Source: Diploscapter coronatus
Taxonomy: Eukaryota > Nematoda > Chromadorea > Rhabditida > Rhabditidae
Length of the DNA stretch: 64,000 bases
Assembly (NCBI GenBank): GCA_964036155.1
Contig: OZ038422.1
Location: 84,777,201 to 84,841,200 of the forward strand
Direction: 5' to 3'
The position numbers and the translations under genes were made by a program. Positions 11,510 to 22,923 of this stretch are shown here, one piece after another; position 1 is the first letter of the stretch; each line of letters begins with the position of its first letter. A model generated the notes under the pieces. The model made no database searches. It was not told where the DNA came from and worked only from the letters and a program-made list of their open reading frames with translations.

Positions 11510-12536
11510 ACTAACGACACGAGTTTTGGTGCGTATCTCAACAATCTTTCTTTCTAAAATTATTTATCTTCATTTCAACATTCTTAGGCTCTAGAACTTT
11601 AGATTTGTTTTGAAACAGGTGGTTGTTTTTGACTTTTAAAAATCCATTCATTTCGTCATGTTTTTTTCTTGGATAAAAATGTTTTTGATTGAAAAATGCA
11701 TCGAAGAATCCATGAGATAGAGACTTTGTGTGGAATATAATTCGGTATAGAAAAACGCGGAGCTGATATGAGCAAAAATTAAAATTTGTAAAACGCACTA
11801 CCCATTGTTTAAATGGGTGTACTCTACAAATTTCACGAATCAAAATTCGAACAACTATTTGAATGGCAAAAATCATATAACAACGGATCTAAGGCAAGAA
11901 GAACAAACATCAAATCAATAAAGATTTACCCAGGAAATCTCTTTTTTCAAAATTTCGATTTTATTGAAAATTTGTAATACTGTAGATAAAAACTATTATG
12001 TCGAGCAAGTGGAACTGGAAATTTTTGAAGGAATTCGGCGATTTTTAAATACTTTTTAAAATAAAATCTAGACATTACCATTTAAAAAACGCTATTTTTG
12101 GAGTTCCATAAAAATATTCTTATTTCAGACCTAGGCAGGGTTTAAAGCCAGAATTTCCGTGCGTGTATATCCCCTTAAGCCAAATCTCTTGCTAAAATTC
12201 TTATGCTTACCCCCTTCGTGTATCAACTTTCTATAGTAAAAATTTGTTTTGCGTATCCCGCCCCTATACTTTTCCATTCTGGCTGAAAGCCTGCATCTAA
12301 GTCGGCTTCTTGTAAAAACCGTACACTAGAAAAGTAAGTATAAGACTAGGGGCTCGGTAAGTTAGGCTAAATTTTCTTCTAGAAATACTCTACTCATGCT
12401 GTTCATCATTTTGAGACCGAACATAGCCTACCTTTCCATATTCCTATACTCTTCAAACACATGTATTTCTTACGAGTGTACGGCCTTACAAGAACCCCCT
12501 AGGTCTGGCAAAATGGCCTTCTTTAAATTTTTTGAA
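11510..12536. other. convergent intergenic region
   Basis: This 1 kb lies between the pnpt-1 stop and the hyl-2 stop (the genes converge). A CAATAAAG at about 11918 is a likely pnpt-1 polyadenylation signal. No further gene is supported. Confidence 0.6.
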
Positions 12537-14562
12537 TTACTCCTTTTTCTTGGCGATCGTCGTCTCGTCGACCTCTTCATCGGAATCATCTTCACGAACG
12601 TCGTCCAGTTTTCCTTCTCTCGTCGAGTTATAGGCTACCTGAAAAATAAAAAATAATAATCAAAAATAAACTAAATAATTAAAAATATAAAATAAAATTG
12701 AAAAAATAGAAACATTTGAGACCTTAATCAAGACGAACGTCCAGAATAAGTGCAGCAGGAGGAGAAGGGTCAGCAAAACCATCAAGACGCGAGGCATTAG
12801 AGGTCGTTGTGCGAAGTTCGACCATTTGTAAGAGGACTGAAATTTGTTTGGGGCATATATGAAATCCTTTTGAAAGGAGATACATAAATATAAATCTTTC
12901 AAAATACAAAATATATGAAATGGTCTTCCAATATTAAAAGGGGTATACAAATCCCAATGGAGTGGGGATATCGAATCTCAAAATAGATATATGAAATTCT
13001 CTCCCGTACCTTAATCAGTGCTGGCGCATCGAACCAAATCGACTTGAGTATGACAAACGGATAGTAGACGAGCCGAGTGCCGACCCACACCAGGAACAGC
13101 ACCACGAACAGGATCTCCAGAAGACGATCCCAGTTCGCATAACGGACGATTTTCGCGATTTCCCTGCAAATTAGGCATCTTAAAACGGATTCTTTAAGAA
13201 AATTATTTATTTCGTGGTTCCTTTTCTCTAAGTTTTAATGAGAAGACCACTTTTAACAAGATTTTCGACTATCTGGAAACCGTCTGACACGCATGGTTTC
13301 ATGACATGCGAAATAGAACGGATGTTAAGCGGTAGGTTTTTCTTTTTCCACACTATTTTGCATGTTATGCAGTCTCCAAGCTGCTCAGATTTTCATATTT
13401 ACTGCTAAGGAAAAGTATCTATTCGGATTTTATAAGAAGATAGATTTCTGAAACATTCAAAATCTAAACCTTACAAAATAATATCCGCCGCGTCATGGGA
13501 GAACAGAATGAGAGTCCCGACTCGAACCATATTCATGGACCAGGAAATGAACAGCAGCCCTATGGTGATCGCGTGGTGCAGCGTCATCTACAGTATAACC
13601 AATTTATTCGAATTTCGGCTGCTTGGAAACCGTGAGACCATAGGCGAAATGGTGCAGGGTTAGGGTCGAGTATGGGAGATGATAGGCTCTTTTCCCACAC
13701 TATTTTCTCAATGTCTGGTGTCTCGTGGGGTTTCCAAATTTCCCTAACTTTTGAAAGGAAGCATCTCTACCTGCCAAAAATCAGCCCGCTTCACGTCGAT
13801 GAATATCGTGCCGATCAAAAGCGCCCAATAGAACGAGGTCTCCGACATGTAGTACCACCTGAAATAGCAGCAAAATGGTAGCTATACCAAAATACTTGAT
13901 AGAATTAAATAAATTGGTATCATTTGGTACTAAAATGATAACTTTTGGCATCAGAAATGGTAACTCTTTGATGACACCTACCAAATAGAGTTGGGAATGT
14001 TGTGATACGGCCAATTTCGCCAGCAATAAGTCACATCCCAGAAATAGTCCTTGCTCGAAAGAATTACCAGGCTGAAGTTAGGTATATTTTAAACCCGGGG
14101 GTATATGAAATCCCCTACCCGACGATCCACGCCGATATATAGAACGTGGCTCGCCATGCGCATTCAGCGACTCGTTTGAATTTGCCCTTGCCAGAGAAAC
14201 CACCTGCAGAAATAATAGTGAGTAAAAGGGATACATGGAATTCCACCTGTAAGATGCTGATACATCGCTTGAAACAGTGGTCGCTGCATGAATCCCATGG
14301 CCCATCCGATCGGTAGGAAAACGAACGATTCCAGCAGAATTCGAATTACCTGAAATTTATATACGTTGAGATTATAGGGTAGAAAAATCTAAACAAAAAC
14401 GAATTTTATACGGCGCAAAATAATTACCAGGAGAATTCCGCCTCCGATGATGGAATAGACGAGGTCGCGAGGGGCGGGGTAGGTCGCGGTCGCGTTGCTT
14501 TTTAGGTCCGACCATTCAACGTCCTCCGGAAGCCAGATTCGCTCGTCCCATATGCTGAACAT
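12537..14562 (-). CDS. hyl-2: ceramide synthase (LAG1/TLC family), HYL-2-like
   Basis: Nine exons (14562-14428, 14349-14247, 14203-14119, 14071-13982, 13858-13771, 13587-13475, 13163-13010, 12836-12723, 12638-12537) give about 327 residues in phase, near worm HYL-2 (about 329). The protein starts MFSIWDERIWLPEDVEW. The TLC domain holds the Lag1 signature: DVTYCWRNWPYHNIPNSIWW, then DFWQMTLHHAITIGLLFISW and FSHDAADIILEIAK. The paired His and the downstream Asp pair are the catalytic residues of ceramide synthases. Six or so membrane spans are visible, and the tail is acidic (EDDSDEEVDE) and ends KKKE, typical for this ER enzyme. It joins fatty acyl-CoA to a sphingoid base. hyl-2 is preferred over hyl-1 because of the X-linked neighbours and general likeness; this is inference. 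Confidence 0.9.
13623..13737. mobile_element. MITE-like element, family C, in a hyl-2 intron
   Basis: The ends TTGGAAACCGTGAGACC and GTCTCGTGGGGTTTCCAA are inverted. The centre carries AGGGTTAGGGT and CACACTATTTTCTCAATGTC. Related copies are at 20313-20421 and 32018-32133, with diverged relatives at 15327, 36920 and 60903. A further degraded relative may lie at 13265-13390. Confidence 0.75.
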
Positions 14563-16169
14563 TTCCAAAGACGTGCTTCACAGGTCTCGGAACGAGTGCT
14601 CTAAGGGTGTTCCGCAGAAAATCAGATTCAACCCCCCTACGACCTAAATTACCTCTTCGTCTCACCCCTAAGTTACCCTTACCCTTACTCTTGTACTTTT
14701 TACTCCCATTTTTCTTCCCCTTGCTATTTTCCAGAAAAAAGGAGGTAAAATCTACAAAAATGTACGGGCAACTCAGAGGGTAAAAACTATACGAGACTAT
14801 AAAAATGACAGATCGATCAATTCGTAGTGGAAAGATGCGAAAACTCGGCGATAATTCGTAAAGAAAGGTAGACGAAAGATGAAATGAAAAACGCCAAAAA
14901 TGACGTATTTGAAAACTTAGCAATTCAATCGTAAGAAGCGAATATTTTGCAACGGACATACTAAAATAGGATATAAAAGACGAGCACAGACGTAAGAATA
15001 TACAATATATTGGCATAGGAACAGGTCTATGTCATTTTTTAAAGGAAAAAAAAAGAAAAAAGTTAAGGCCTGTCACTCAACTATTGTCCGAGACATAATC
15101 AAGATACTCCCGCGATTTTTATCAGTAATTTGGGCAAGCGTAGTCTTACCGAGTAGTGCGCCGCAAATCTAATAGAAATATATGGGCTGATAAATTGATA
15201 AAGAATTAGTTCAAAGAACATTTTCAAAGCAAAAAGAGGAAGGCTTTCGCAATTTTCAATGATGATTCATTATTTACCAGAAAGTTGTGCGCGTTGAGCA
15301 TGATAATATCGTTCTGGAGTGGCAATTTGGAGAGTTTGTAGCCTCGTAGCCTACGAAATAATATGGGAAGAGATTTCTACCTACCTTGCCCTATACCTTT
15401 AACTATGGGCTACGAAGCCACGGATTATCCAAATTCCCTTCTGAACAGAGATGTTGATGGATCAAAATTTTACGACCCAAAAATTTCGGATCGGATCCAG
15501 GTCAACATTCCTGCTCCTGGAACTTCAATTTTATATTGTTTCAAACAGCTACACATCATTTTCGTAATCAGAGAGTATCAGGTTTGGATAATAAAAAAAA
15601 GATTCGAGAGGCAACATGGAATATTGAAGAAATTAGCATAAACACATTACGCATTGTCATTATTGAGCATACTCTACTGACATGCGTATATTATAATAAT
15701 AATTGTTATTAAGCGTCGAATATCTTTTTTAAAATAAATAGTATACAATCCTTATTTTTTGCTCATAATGTTTTATTGATAATCAAATACCCCTTTGCAA
15801 TTTAAATAAAGCGTGTTCTTTGTGTGTATATATATATAATTTATTCGAACTGCCTAATGAGGCTATAAAATTTAATATTGTCGGGCTTTGATGCATTTTC
15901 TTCGATTTAACCGCCTAGCAACGAAAAACCGTTCTTTTTCTGCGTTTAACAGCAAAAATGCTATCTATGGGGCGGAGCTAGGCGTTAATTAGTGGGCCGG
16001 TTAGATTCGAATTAGACATCGAGAAAGGGTGTTAATAGGAGATGCGACTCGCGAAGCAGCACCTGTTTAGGAAATCTAGCTGATATATACGATTTCCCCC
16101 GACTTTCGCTTGAGGTTGACTAGCACTATTACTTGTTTCCTTCATCGATTCTTGAAAGAATTGCGCAAA
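14563..16169. other. divergent intergenic region, hyl-2 / gpc-1
   Basis: Upstream of both genes. A 166-codon minus-strand open frame at 14516-15016 overlaps hyl-2 exon 1 in another frame and looks like chance. A diverged family C element lies at 15327-15431. No gene is supported. Confidence 0.6.
15327..15431. mobile_element. diverged MITE-like element, family C
   Basis: This imperfect fold-back carries GTAGCCTACGAAATA and GGGCTACGAAGCCACGG. It matches, in reverse complement, the element at 60903-61010, sharing the block CTACCTATCTTGCCCTA-like. The left end is less well conserved. Confidence 0.55.
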
Positions 16170-16485
16170 ATGGAAGCCTTGAAGCAGCAAACCGAGCAGC
16201 TAAAGATCGAAGCTCAAGTTCATCGTAAAAAGGTGTCGGGCAAGTCAATTTTTCAGATTATAAAAATGATTAATTTTCTAATAAAAATGGTTATTATTTA
16301 TTATAATGATAATAAACTGGTAGAAATGGTAAATTTTTATAAACAATCCAAGAAAAATTGCAGAAGTCTCCAAAGATCTGATGGAATATTGCGTGAAAAA
16401 CGAAAGTTCGGATGTGCTGGTCAACGGAAACTTCTCTTCGTCACAAAACCCGTTCCAGGAAAAGAAAAGCTGTAATTTACTTTGA
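16170..16485 (+). CDS. gpc-1: heterotrimeric G-protein gamma subunit
   Basis: Two exons (16170-16239, 16364-16485) give 63 residues, the size expected for worm GPC-1. MEALKQQTEQLKIEAQVHRK starts the coiled helix that pairs with G-beta. VSEVSKDLMEYC and NPFQEKK match the conserved gamma-subunit positions. It ends CNLL, a CaaX box; the terminal Leu predicts geranylgeranylation and membrane anchoring. The intron must use a GC donor (TCGG|GCAAGT). The only GT alternative, AAAAAG|GTGTCG, shifts frame into an immediate stop and breaks the alignment. An AATAAAG at about 16628 is a likely polyadenylation signal. It is single and compact with no close same-strand neighbour. Confidence 0.92.
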
Positions 16486-17570
16486 TTTGTTTGTTTTAGT
16501 TTCTTTTTAAAGCGATATTTTCGTATTATTCGAACTTTCAAAATTTTGTAGTTACAATTTGAACTTGTATTCCATAAATCTATTTCTCAAGACATTCTTC
16601 TCTGATTCTCACTTTATTTTGAAGCTCACGTTTTTCCTTCATAAGGAAAAATAAAGCAATTTCTAGCAACATGTCCCCAATGCCCTAGTGATGATCTCGA
16701 ATTTTACAAATCCCCGTTACTATGTGATTAACGCCTAATGTGCAGGGTGTACAGAGTGTGCAGATGCAGACATAGGACTTAGAATTTAACGAGCCGTGTT
16801 TCATCATCATTGAAAATAGCGATTTACCCGGAAAATATATAAAGAAAATGTAAAAAAAAAACATAAATTTATGCATTATGCACACTAATATATAAATATA
16901 ATTTCTTAAACATAAACATTTCACATTTACTGTTCTGCTAAACTTTTATTAATAATGATAAATAAATAACTCCTAGACGGTTTGCAAAGATAATAAGTTC
17001 AGATAATTTTTGGCCTCCTTAAAGGAGAAGAACTCTCTCTTCGGGCTTAATTTCGTCAATTCGGCTAGGACATTAATGAATGGCCTCGATCTTAAGCTTT
17101 GTCTCGAGTTCGGAACCGCTCTCAGAAGTGGCAGTTCAGGCTCGGACTTCAAATTGGTCGGCGAGGTTGGCGTTGAAGACCGATATTGCCACAGGTTATA
17201 CGAGGGCTTCGATCTTTCTCCAAGCGAATTTCCACTTAGCTCTAAAATTACTATCATTAAACTATCGTGGCTCGTTCAGACGCTAGTTGCAATGCAGCTT
17301 ACTCGAATAGCATGGAAAATCAAAAGAGCACAAGAAATGATGCAATCGCACTCTCTTCACTTCGCATGTTATTTCGAGCGAGTTACAAGTTGCAAGTTGC
17401 ATTACAACTAACGTCTGAATGAACCTTTAAGATTTATTAATAAAATTAGTAAATAGTAAGTAGTAATAAGCAATATCGAATATGATTAAAAAAAACTTGC
17501 GGTTTAAGAGAAAATTTTAGATTTAGTTTCTACGTAATAAGTCATGTTTAATTTTATGAGTTTCCTTTAA
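16486..17570. other. convergent intergenic region
   Basis: Between gpc-1 and the minus-strand secreted-protein gene. It contains a family A element at 17269-17426 and otherwise AT-rich sequence. No gene is supported. Confidence 0.6.
17269..17426. mobile_element. MITE-like element, family A
   Basis: The ends GGCTCGTTCAGACGCTAGTTG and CAACTAACGTCTGAATGAACC are inverted. The core AATAGCATGGAAAATCAAAA is followed by TGATGCAATCGC, as in the copies at 1248 and 22318. Confidence 0.8.
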
Positions 17571-20500
17571 TTACCAAGAAAATGGTATCCCACCTGGGTA
17601 AATTGGTACCAAGGTTGGCACTGGAGTGGTTCGGGGTGATAATCTTAAAGCGGTAGGAGCAGACATGGGTATGGTAATCTGCCTGGGTAGATCTGTCGTG
17701 GGGATCATAATTTCACCCTCGACTATTTTTCGACGTTCCGATTCAATTTCGAATTGCTCCTTATCACTTTTATCAGATTTATCAGTTTCTTTTTCAAATT
17801 CGTCTACTTCTCCCGAAAACTCCTCTTTTCTAGTAGTTTCCTCGGGTTTAACCTAAGATATTGATTTTTAATACAAGTCAAATTTTAAATTACCGTAGAT
17901 CTATCTTCGTTGCTTTCAGACTGACTATTCTTTTTAATTTTGCCACAATTTTTCGTCTCCTTTCTAATCTCGACTTTTTTGCTAGGAGCTTCTTGGAATT
18001 CGATGCAGATTTTTCCTGAAATCATTCATTTTTCAGGTGCACATTCATAAAATAAAATTTTTTTTATAATTCACCCCTTTATTTAGTAATATTGTTCAGA
18101 AACTGAGTGAATATATTACACAATAAGTTAAAATGATACCTTCTGCTACTCCATTTTGCGAAATTTTATGGATTTTCTCCGAAAATGCGACTTTTGGAGG
18201 CATTCGCTGAGTATGCAGAGGTATTTGAATCGCAGCCTTTTCGAGATCTTCGTGATTTTCCCGATCTTCTCGGCTTTGGTTTATCAAATTATCCTCAATT
18301 TGCGTCTTTTCATTTGATTGAAGAAGGGCTTTCTCAGAGACGTTCAACTCGTTTCGGAATTTACTTATTAGATTCTGAAAATAGGGTATTTGAAATCCGG
18401 ATATAGATATTATTGCAATAATAATAATAATATATATATAAAGCTGGACTTTACCAAAATTTTGAGAAAAAGATATACGAAATCCTTCTTTAAAAATTCT
18501 AAAATACCTGATACTGGCTACAGCAGGTAAGCATCGAGCATCTGATATATCCTGAGGGACAAAAACATTGCCATTTGGGGCACTCCAATCTAGTCGGAGG
18601 CAGAATTAGACAGTCCACATGACACGAGGGCATACTGTAAGTCGCAGTAAATTTAAAAAAATCGATATTTTAGGCTATAGTAATCTTTTACGTACGTAAA
18701 ATAACACAAAACTTTTAAATTAGATGATAGATAAATATATCGTAAAAAAGAACTAGTGCTCTTCTATTTAACCTAAAACATAAATTTCCCACCAATCAGA
18801 TCTACATTGTAATTGTTGCTGCGACGGGAAATGGATGGGAAGTCTTATATTATGGGGAGGGGTGTTTATAGGCATCGCGGAATACTGTAGCCGTGCTAAG
18901 CACTGCGGAGAGCACTGTGGTTGGCACATAGGCGAGCATCGCTGAGCACTCGATGGATGCAATACAAGGACTATTGGGTGTGGTGGGGAGTAGGAGCCTG
19001 AATTTGTTTCCTCGATATTTTTGGAAAAATCATAAATTTCGTATCGTTGATTGGAGAACAAGGTCGATGATATTCATATAGTTATATAGTTAATTAGAAT
19101 AGAAATCGAATTTGAAGGAACGAAATAGTGAGTCACGTAGAAGAGAAACGAGACGAATAGCGTAATCTTGAATATCAATACATTCTCTCCCAATCAACAA
19201 TGTAAGAAAACAAACTTAGGAATTTTCCATATCTAAAAATGTTATACTAAACTAATCTATTAGGAGAACATTGTAAAGATGGAAAGCTTATGAAATTTCC
19301 TATAGGGACATTTTTCGACATTAAATCTTTCAGAATAGTCGATTATAAAATTTCAGCTTAAGCGTTTTTTTTTTAATTTTATTTTTAAACTTACCGGGAA
19401 TAGGTGAGGCTTCAATGGTGGTCATTTTCGGGCAGCACTCATTCCCGCACCAGCCGAAAGTGCAGGGCTCCGAATCGATTTCGAAGAATCTAGGTCCGGA
19501 ATTTGGGAAGAACAAGTTCGGATTTCTAGCCAAAACCGGCTGATTATTGGCATTCTGGGGCTGGACTTGAGTTTGGGCTGGGGGTGGGATGGAAATAGAG
19601 GCCATATTTGGAACATTCACAGTTGGAGGGGTGATTCCCGACATCAGACTTGGCTCCGTCCCGGTCTGAAATCACATTTACAATTAATCAAAGTAGTCCG
19701 AGAATATCGAATTAAATTGCCCAAGTTTTCAATTATGCTACTATTATTTTCATCATTTTAAGTTTATTGTTGATGCTTGCACCTGGGAGGCGTGCAAGGT
19801 GGTGCACGGTTATTTTTAGTAGTGGGTTAGAAAATCGAAAAATAGCACACGAAAAGGAGAGATTGGCGCCTAAAATCTCACTTTTCCCTCATTTTCGGCC
19901 TCCAAGATTTGGGCATCAACAATACTATTTTTATTAGGAGTATTTTTTCCCAGATATAAATTTAAAGTGGATGTATATCATTGAACTTTAACCTAGAGTT
20001 CATTTAATTAAACATGATTCAATTTTTTTATGAGATTAGTACCTGTGGTGAGAGTCGGATATCTATAGGCTGATTTTGATTTTTATCGACATTCCGTGGA
20101 TCCTCCCTTATGAAATTCGGATTTGGGGGCTGACGCATCAAATTCATCGGTCTATTTTCAGGTGCGGGTTGAATTTGGGGCAATTGGTTTTGCGGAGTCC
20201 GTAAAACCGGATAGAGGTTCGAATTTGGATATGATGTTGATAAAATCCTTATCGGATGCCTGTAGAACCTAACTGAAACGAAAAACCTAAACAAAGTCAA
20301 GATAAAGGGCTACTTGGAAACCGCGAAATAGTCTAGGGTTAGGGTAGGGTACAGGATGTTATGTCTTCTTTTTCACACTACTTCTCAATGTCTTGTGTCT
20401 CGGGGTCTCGCGGTTTCCAAGTTTCCCAAGATAAATCAATTTACCAGTAGCTTTAGATTTCTGATTCGGCTCAAATGATGGAGCTGTATCATTTAATGGA

Positions 20501-20609
20501 TTCTCAGAGGGGTCAATCTAAAGCCAGAGCAAAATATTTAAATTAAAAACGAAAATAAAACCTGGCTAGAAAAGTGAAATAGGATAACCATGAAGAGTAG
20601 TTTAATCAT
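17571..20609 (-). CDS. secreted Pro/Gln- and Cys-rich protein, family not recognised
   Basis: Nine exons (20609-20562, 20517-20445, 20272-20043, 19665-19395, 18997-18793, 18634-18508, 18374-18140, 18015-17894, 17852-17571) join in one frame, 530 residues. It starts with a signal peptide, MIKLLFMVILFHFSSQ. Residues about 40-165 are Pro/Gln/Asn-rich and look disordered. Then come cysteine clusters: EPCTFGWCGNECCPK, RCSPMCQPQCSPQC, and a long exon with CMPSCHVDCL, CPKWQCFCPSGY and MLTCCSQY. The C-terminal 200 residues are highly charged (Glu/Lys/Asp) with a Pro/Thr-rich end. It is probably an extracellular matrix or cuticle-associated protein; that is inference from composition only. Two of its introns contain MITE-like elements. 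Confidence 0.75.
19042..19202. mobile_element. MITE-like element, family D
   Basis: The ends TATCGTTGATTGGAGAACAA and CTCTCCCAATCAACAATG are inverted. The core has AAATCGAATTT and GAACGAAATAGTGAGTCACG. Other copies are at 29138, 46857 and, reversed, 56119. It lies in the intron between exons 4 and 5 of the secreted-protein gene. Confidence 0.8.
19765..19924. mobile_element. MITE-like element, family B
   Basis: The ends are TATTGTTGATGC and GGGCATCAACAATA, with inner arms CTGGGAGGCGTGCAAGGTGG and CGGCCTCCAAGATTTG. It lies in an intron of the secreted-protein gene. Confidence 0.8.
20313..20421. mobile_element. MITE-like element, family C
   Basis: The terminal inverted repeats are perfect: CTTGGAAACCGCGA at the left and TCGCGGTTTCCAAG at the right. 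The interior has AGGGTTAGGGTAGGGTA. It lies in the intron 20273-20444 of the secreted-protein gene and is the best-preserved member of the family in this window. Confidence 0.85.
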
Positions 20610-21254
20610 GATCGGAGAAAATAAATAGGAGGAACGAAGAAAATATGCAAATGAAGATCTGAGAGAAATATAGCATTAGGGCGTGAGCGTTTTGACAGCT
20701 AAGGGAAAGAAGGATCTTAGACAAATCAAAATATAAGATATTCTCTGTTAGCTCAAAGAAAAATTGGGTTTAAGAATAAAGGAAGTTTTTATTAAAATTA
20801 TTTTAAAATAAAAAAAAAACAGATTTTCACCAAATAACTTTACTATCTTTGATCAGAAACGTTGAAACCTAACGACAGAAAAAACACTTCAACGAAATAT
20901 ACAGACAATAAATAAAAAAAAAATAATGAGATTTACTTGGATTTAGAGAGCGATTTTTAATGAATTTTCGGACTCGACTCGATTGGAATGAAGATCGGGG
21001 GCTGATGAAAATATGAAATTTCAATTTTCTTACAAAAATTATAAAAAAAATACTTGAAAGTTATTTTCATTTTTATCAAATAAAATTTCTTAAAAATCGA
21101 ACTATACAATTTTTCAGAGTTCATTTTATATATAAATAGAAAGTAAAAATAAATAGAAGATAATAATAAAAAGTGAAAGGCCAGCTTTTTAATTTTTCCA
21201 GTCCATTAGTTATTTAAAAAAAAAAAACTTGAAAAGGTACCTTTTCAAAATTTA
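20610..21254. other. intergenic region
   Basis: AT-rich stretch between two minus-strand genes. It presumably holds the promoter of the secreted-protein gene and the 3' end of the 67-residue gene. No motif stands out. Confidence 0.5.
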
Positions 21255-22065
21255 TCAGAGTCCATGTTTTCGGAAGACAAGCACGTAGATCAAAGCGCCG
21301 ATGAGCAGCAGCAGCAAGAGGATGGCGAGCACGAGCAGCAGCGTCCAGCGGCGACGCTCTGGAATTATTTGACTTTTTTAAAATTAAATTAAATATTTTA
21401 AAATGTAGAATTTTATATAAAATTGTAAAGAAATCATTCATCGAAAAATCTCATGAAGGATCTGGAAGACACCATTATTAAAAAAAAATATCTATGATAC
21501 TGTCGCCAACGACTTGTTCACTTTGATGAATCATACTTGTTATTGTCATTCTGGCTGGAAAGCCATTTCTAGAACTATCCCTAGATTGCCCAAACCTTAA
21601 AGGGCGGAGTTATTTCCTAGGCGCGACTCGCGCCTATAAATACGCCCTCTTCGTTGTTACTTTGTTCCTTCACAGTATCATCCACGTCTTACTGTTCTCT
21701 ACTTTGTATTGGGTCTTACTGTACTGAACCAAGGCTAGTCAATAAAGGATTCTTAATATTCGTGCAGTGCTAGTTACTAGTAGAGAACTACCATCTAAGG
21801 CCTTCATAACACCCACACACATTCTAGCCTGCACAGATACCAATAGTTTCGCAGAAGGAGTTATAGAAGAAATGTTTATCTTCTTATAAAAGATACCGTC
21901 GGAAACCATTTTAATTTAATATAATTTATTTTAAAAAATAAAAACGATTTTCTTAAGTTTCTCACTTCGGCTGGCTTTTTTACCCTCCTGCGACAGATAG
22001 TAGGTGTGCCCGGTGCTGACGTGGAATCGCGGCAACTCCCCGTAGACGTCTTTCAAAGTCGACAT
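21255..22065 (-). CDS. 67-residue single-span membrane protein
   Basis: Two exons (22065-21966 and 21358-21255) join in phase. Residues 1-33 are polar (MSTLKDVYGELPRFHV, then TGHTYYLSQEGKKASR). A basic KRRRW cluster follows, then a very hydrophobic span, TLLLVLAILLLLLLIGALIY, and the short tail VLVFRKHGL. The basic residues before the span predict a cytosolic N-terminus, i.e. a tail-anchored or type II protein. No family was recognised. The 607-base intron contains a solo LTR (21501-21835). Confidence 0.65.
21501..21835. mobile_element. solo LTR of a retrotransposon
   Basis: A 335-bp segment begins TGTCGCCAAC and ends GCCTGCACA (TG...CA). It is flanked on both sides by the direct repeat GATAC (21496-21500 and 21836-21840), a 5-bp target duplication. 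Inside are a TATA box (CTATAAATA, about 21634) and a polyadenylation signal (AATAAAGG, about 21741) spaced as in an LTR U3-R-U5. No internal retroelement sequence remains, so it is a recombined solo LTR. It lies in the intron of the 67-residue protein gene. Confidence 0.8.
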
Positions 22066-22317
22066 TCTGAAAAATCAATCATTTGTGGGAAAATCGATCA
22101 AAATCACTAGAAATGAGCATTTAATATATTTTGGGGGGAAAACGATAATTTTTGAGAAAATCAGTCATTTGCGAAAAAAATTCGATAAAGATATGGCCTT
22201 ACGAACTTTATTCTTTCAAAGCGTCCTACATTTATTCTCAAAAAAAGGAAATCGGAGTAAAAATCGAAGAAAATGAATGAGTGTACAAGAATGAACGAAA
22301 ATGAGCAATGAGCACAA

Positions 22318-22477
22318 GGGCTCGTTCATACCTAGTTGCAATTTGCAACTCGCTCGAAATAGCATGGAAAATCAAGAGAGCACACAAATGATGCAATCGC
22401 GCTCTCTTCATTTTCCGCGCTATTTCGAGCGAGTTGCAGGTTGCAAGTCATATTGCAACTAAGTATGAACGGGTCCT
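22318..22477. mobile_element. MITE-like element, family A
   Basis: The ends GGGCTCGTTCATACCTAGTT and AACTAAGTATGAACGGGTCC are inverted. The inner arms GCAACTCGCTCGAAATAGC and GCTATTTCGAGCGAGTTGC are perfect reverse complements. This is the best-preserved family A copy. Confidence 0.85.
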
Positions 22478-22923
22478 AAATAATTATAATAATCACGCAC
22501 TGCGTTACAACATTCAATGACTGAATAGCAAAACAAAACGATTTTCATGAGAGTGAAGCGGGTACAATAGGAAAAAGAAAAAAATCATGATATTCTGTGA
22601 TTCCCGACCGAAGCGAATATGAAATCTGCCAGGGACAGAATGAAAATTTGTCTTTTTGGAAAGTACACGCACTAACCTACCAGAATGCTATATATGGGCA
22701 CAGCTCTTCAACAGTCTTTTTGCAATTATCTACTCTAGATCATGTTCAATCTGGGCTAAAAATTCAACTTTTCGCTTATATTCAGTATCATCAGCTAATA
22801 ATAATGCTATATTCTAATTCCAACTTGTAGCCTCCAGTGATATTTCGGGGTTTTTCTGTCATATTTTCCCTGGCCGCGCAAGGGGCGTCTTTGATGAATA
22901 TTTTATGCCAGCCAATGCTGTGA

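Noticed and set aside
14516..15016. 166-codon open frame on the minus strand upstream of and overlapping hyl-2 exon 1
   Set aside because: It overlaps a certain exon in another frame, has biased low-complexity composition (Ser/Phe/Tyr then Lys/Arg), and lacks splice or domain support; probably 5' UTR/promoter.
18768..19061. Extended reading of the Cys/Pro exon into the sequence starting MFSNQRYEIYDF
   Set aside because: The upstream part belongs to a family D element; the in-phase acceptor at 18998-19000 marks the true exon start.
21538..21811. LTR drawn from TGTTAT to ATAACA
   Set aside because: These inverted ends have no matching target duplication; the wider 21501-21835 unit has the GATAC duplication.
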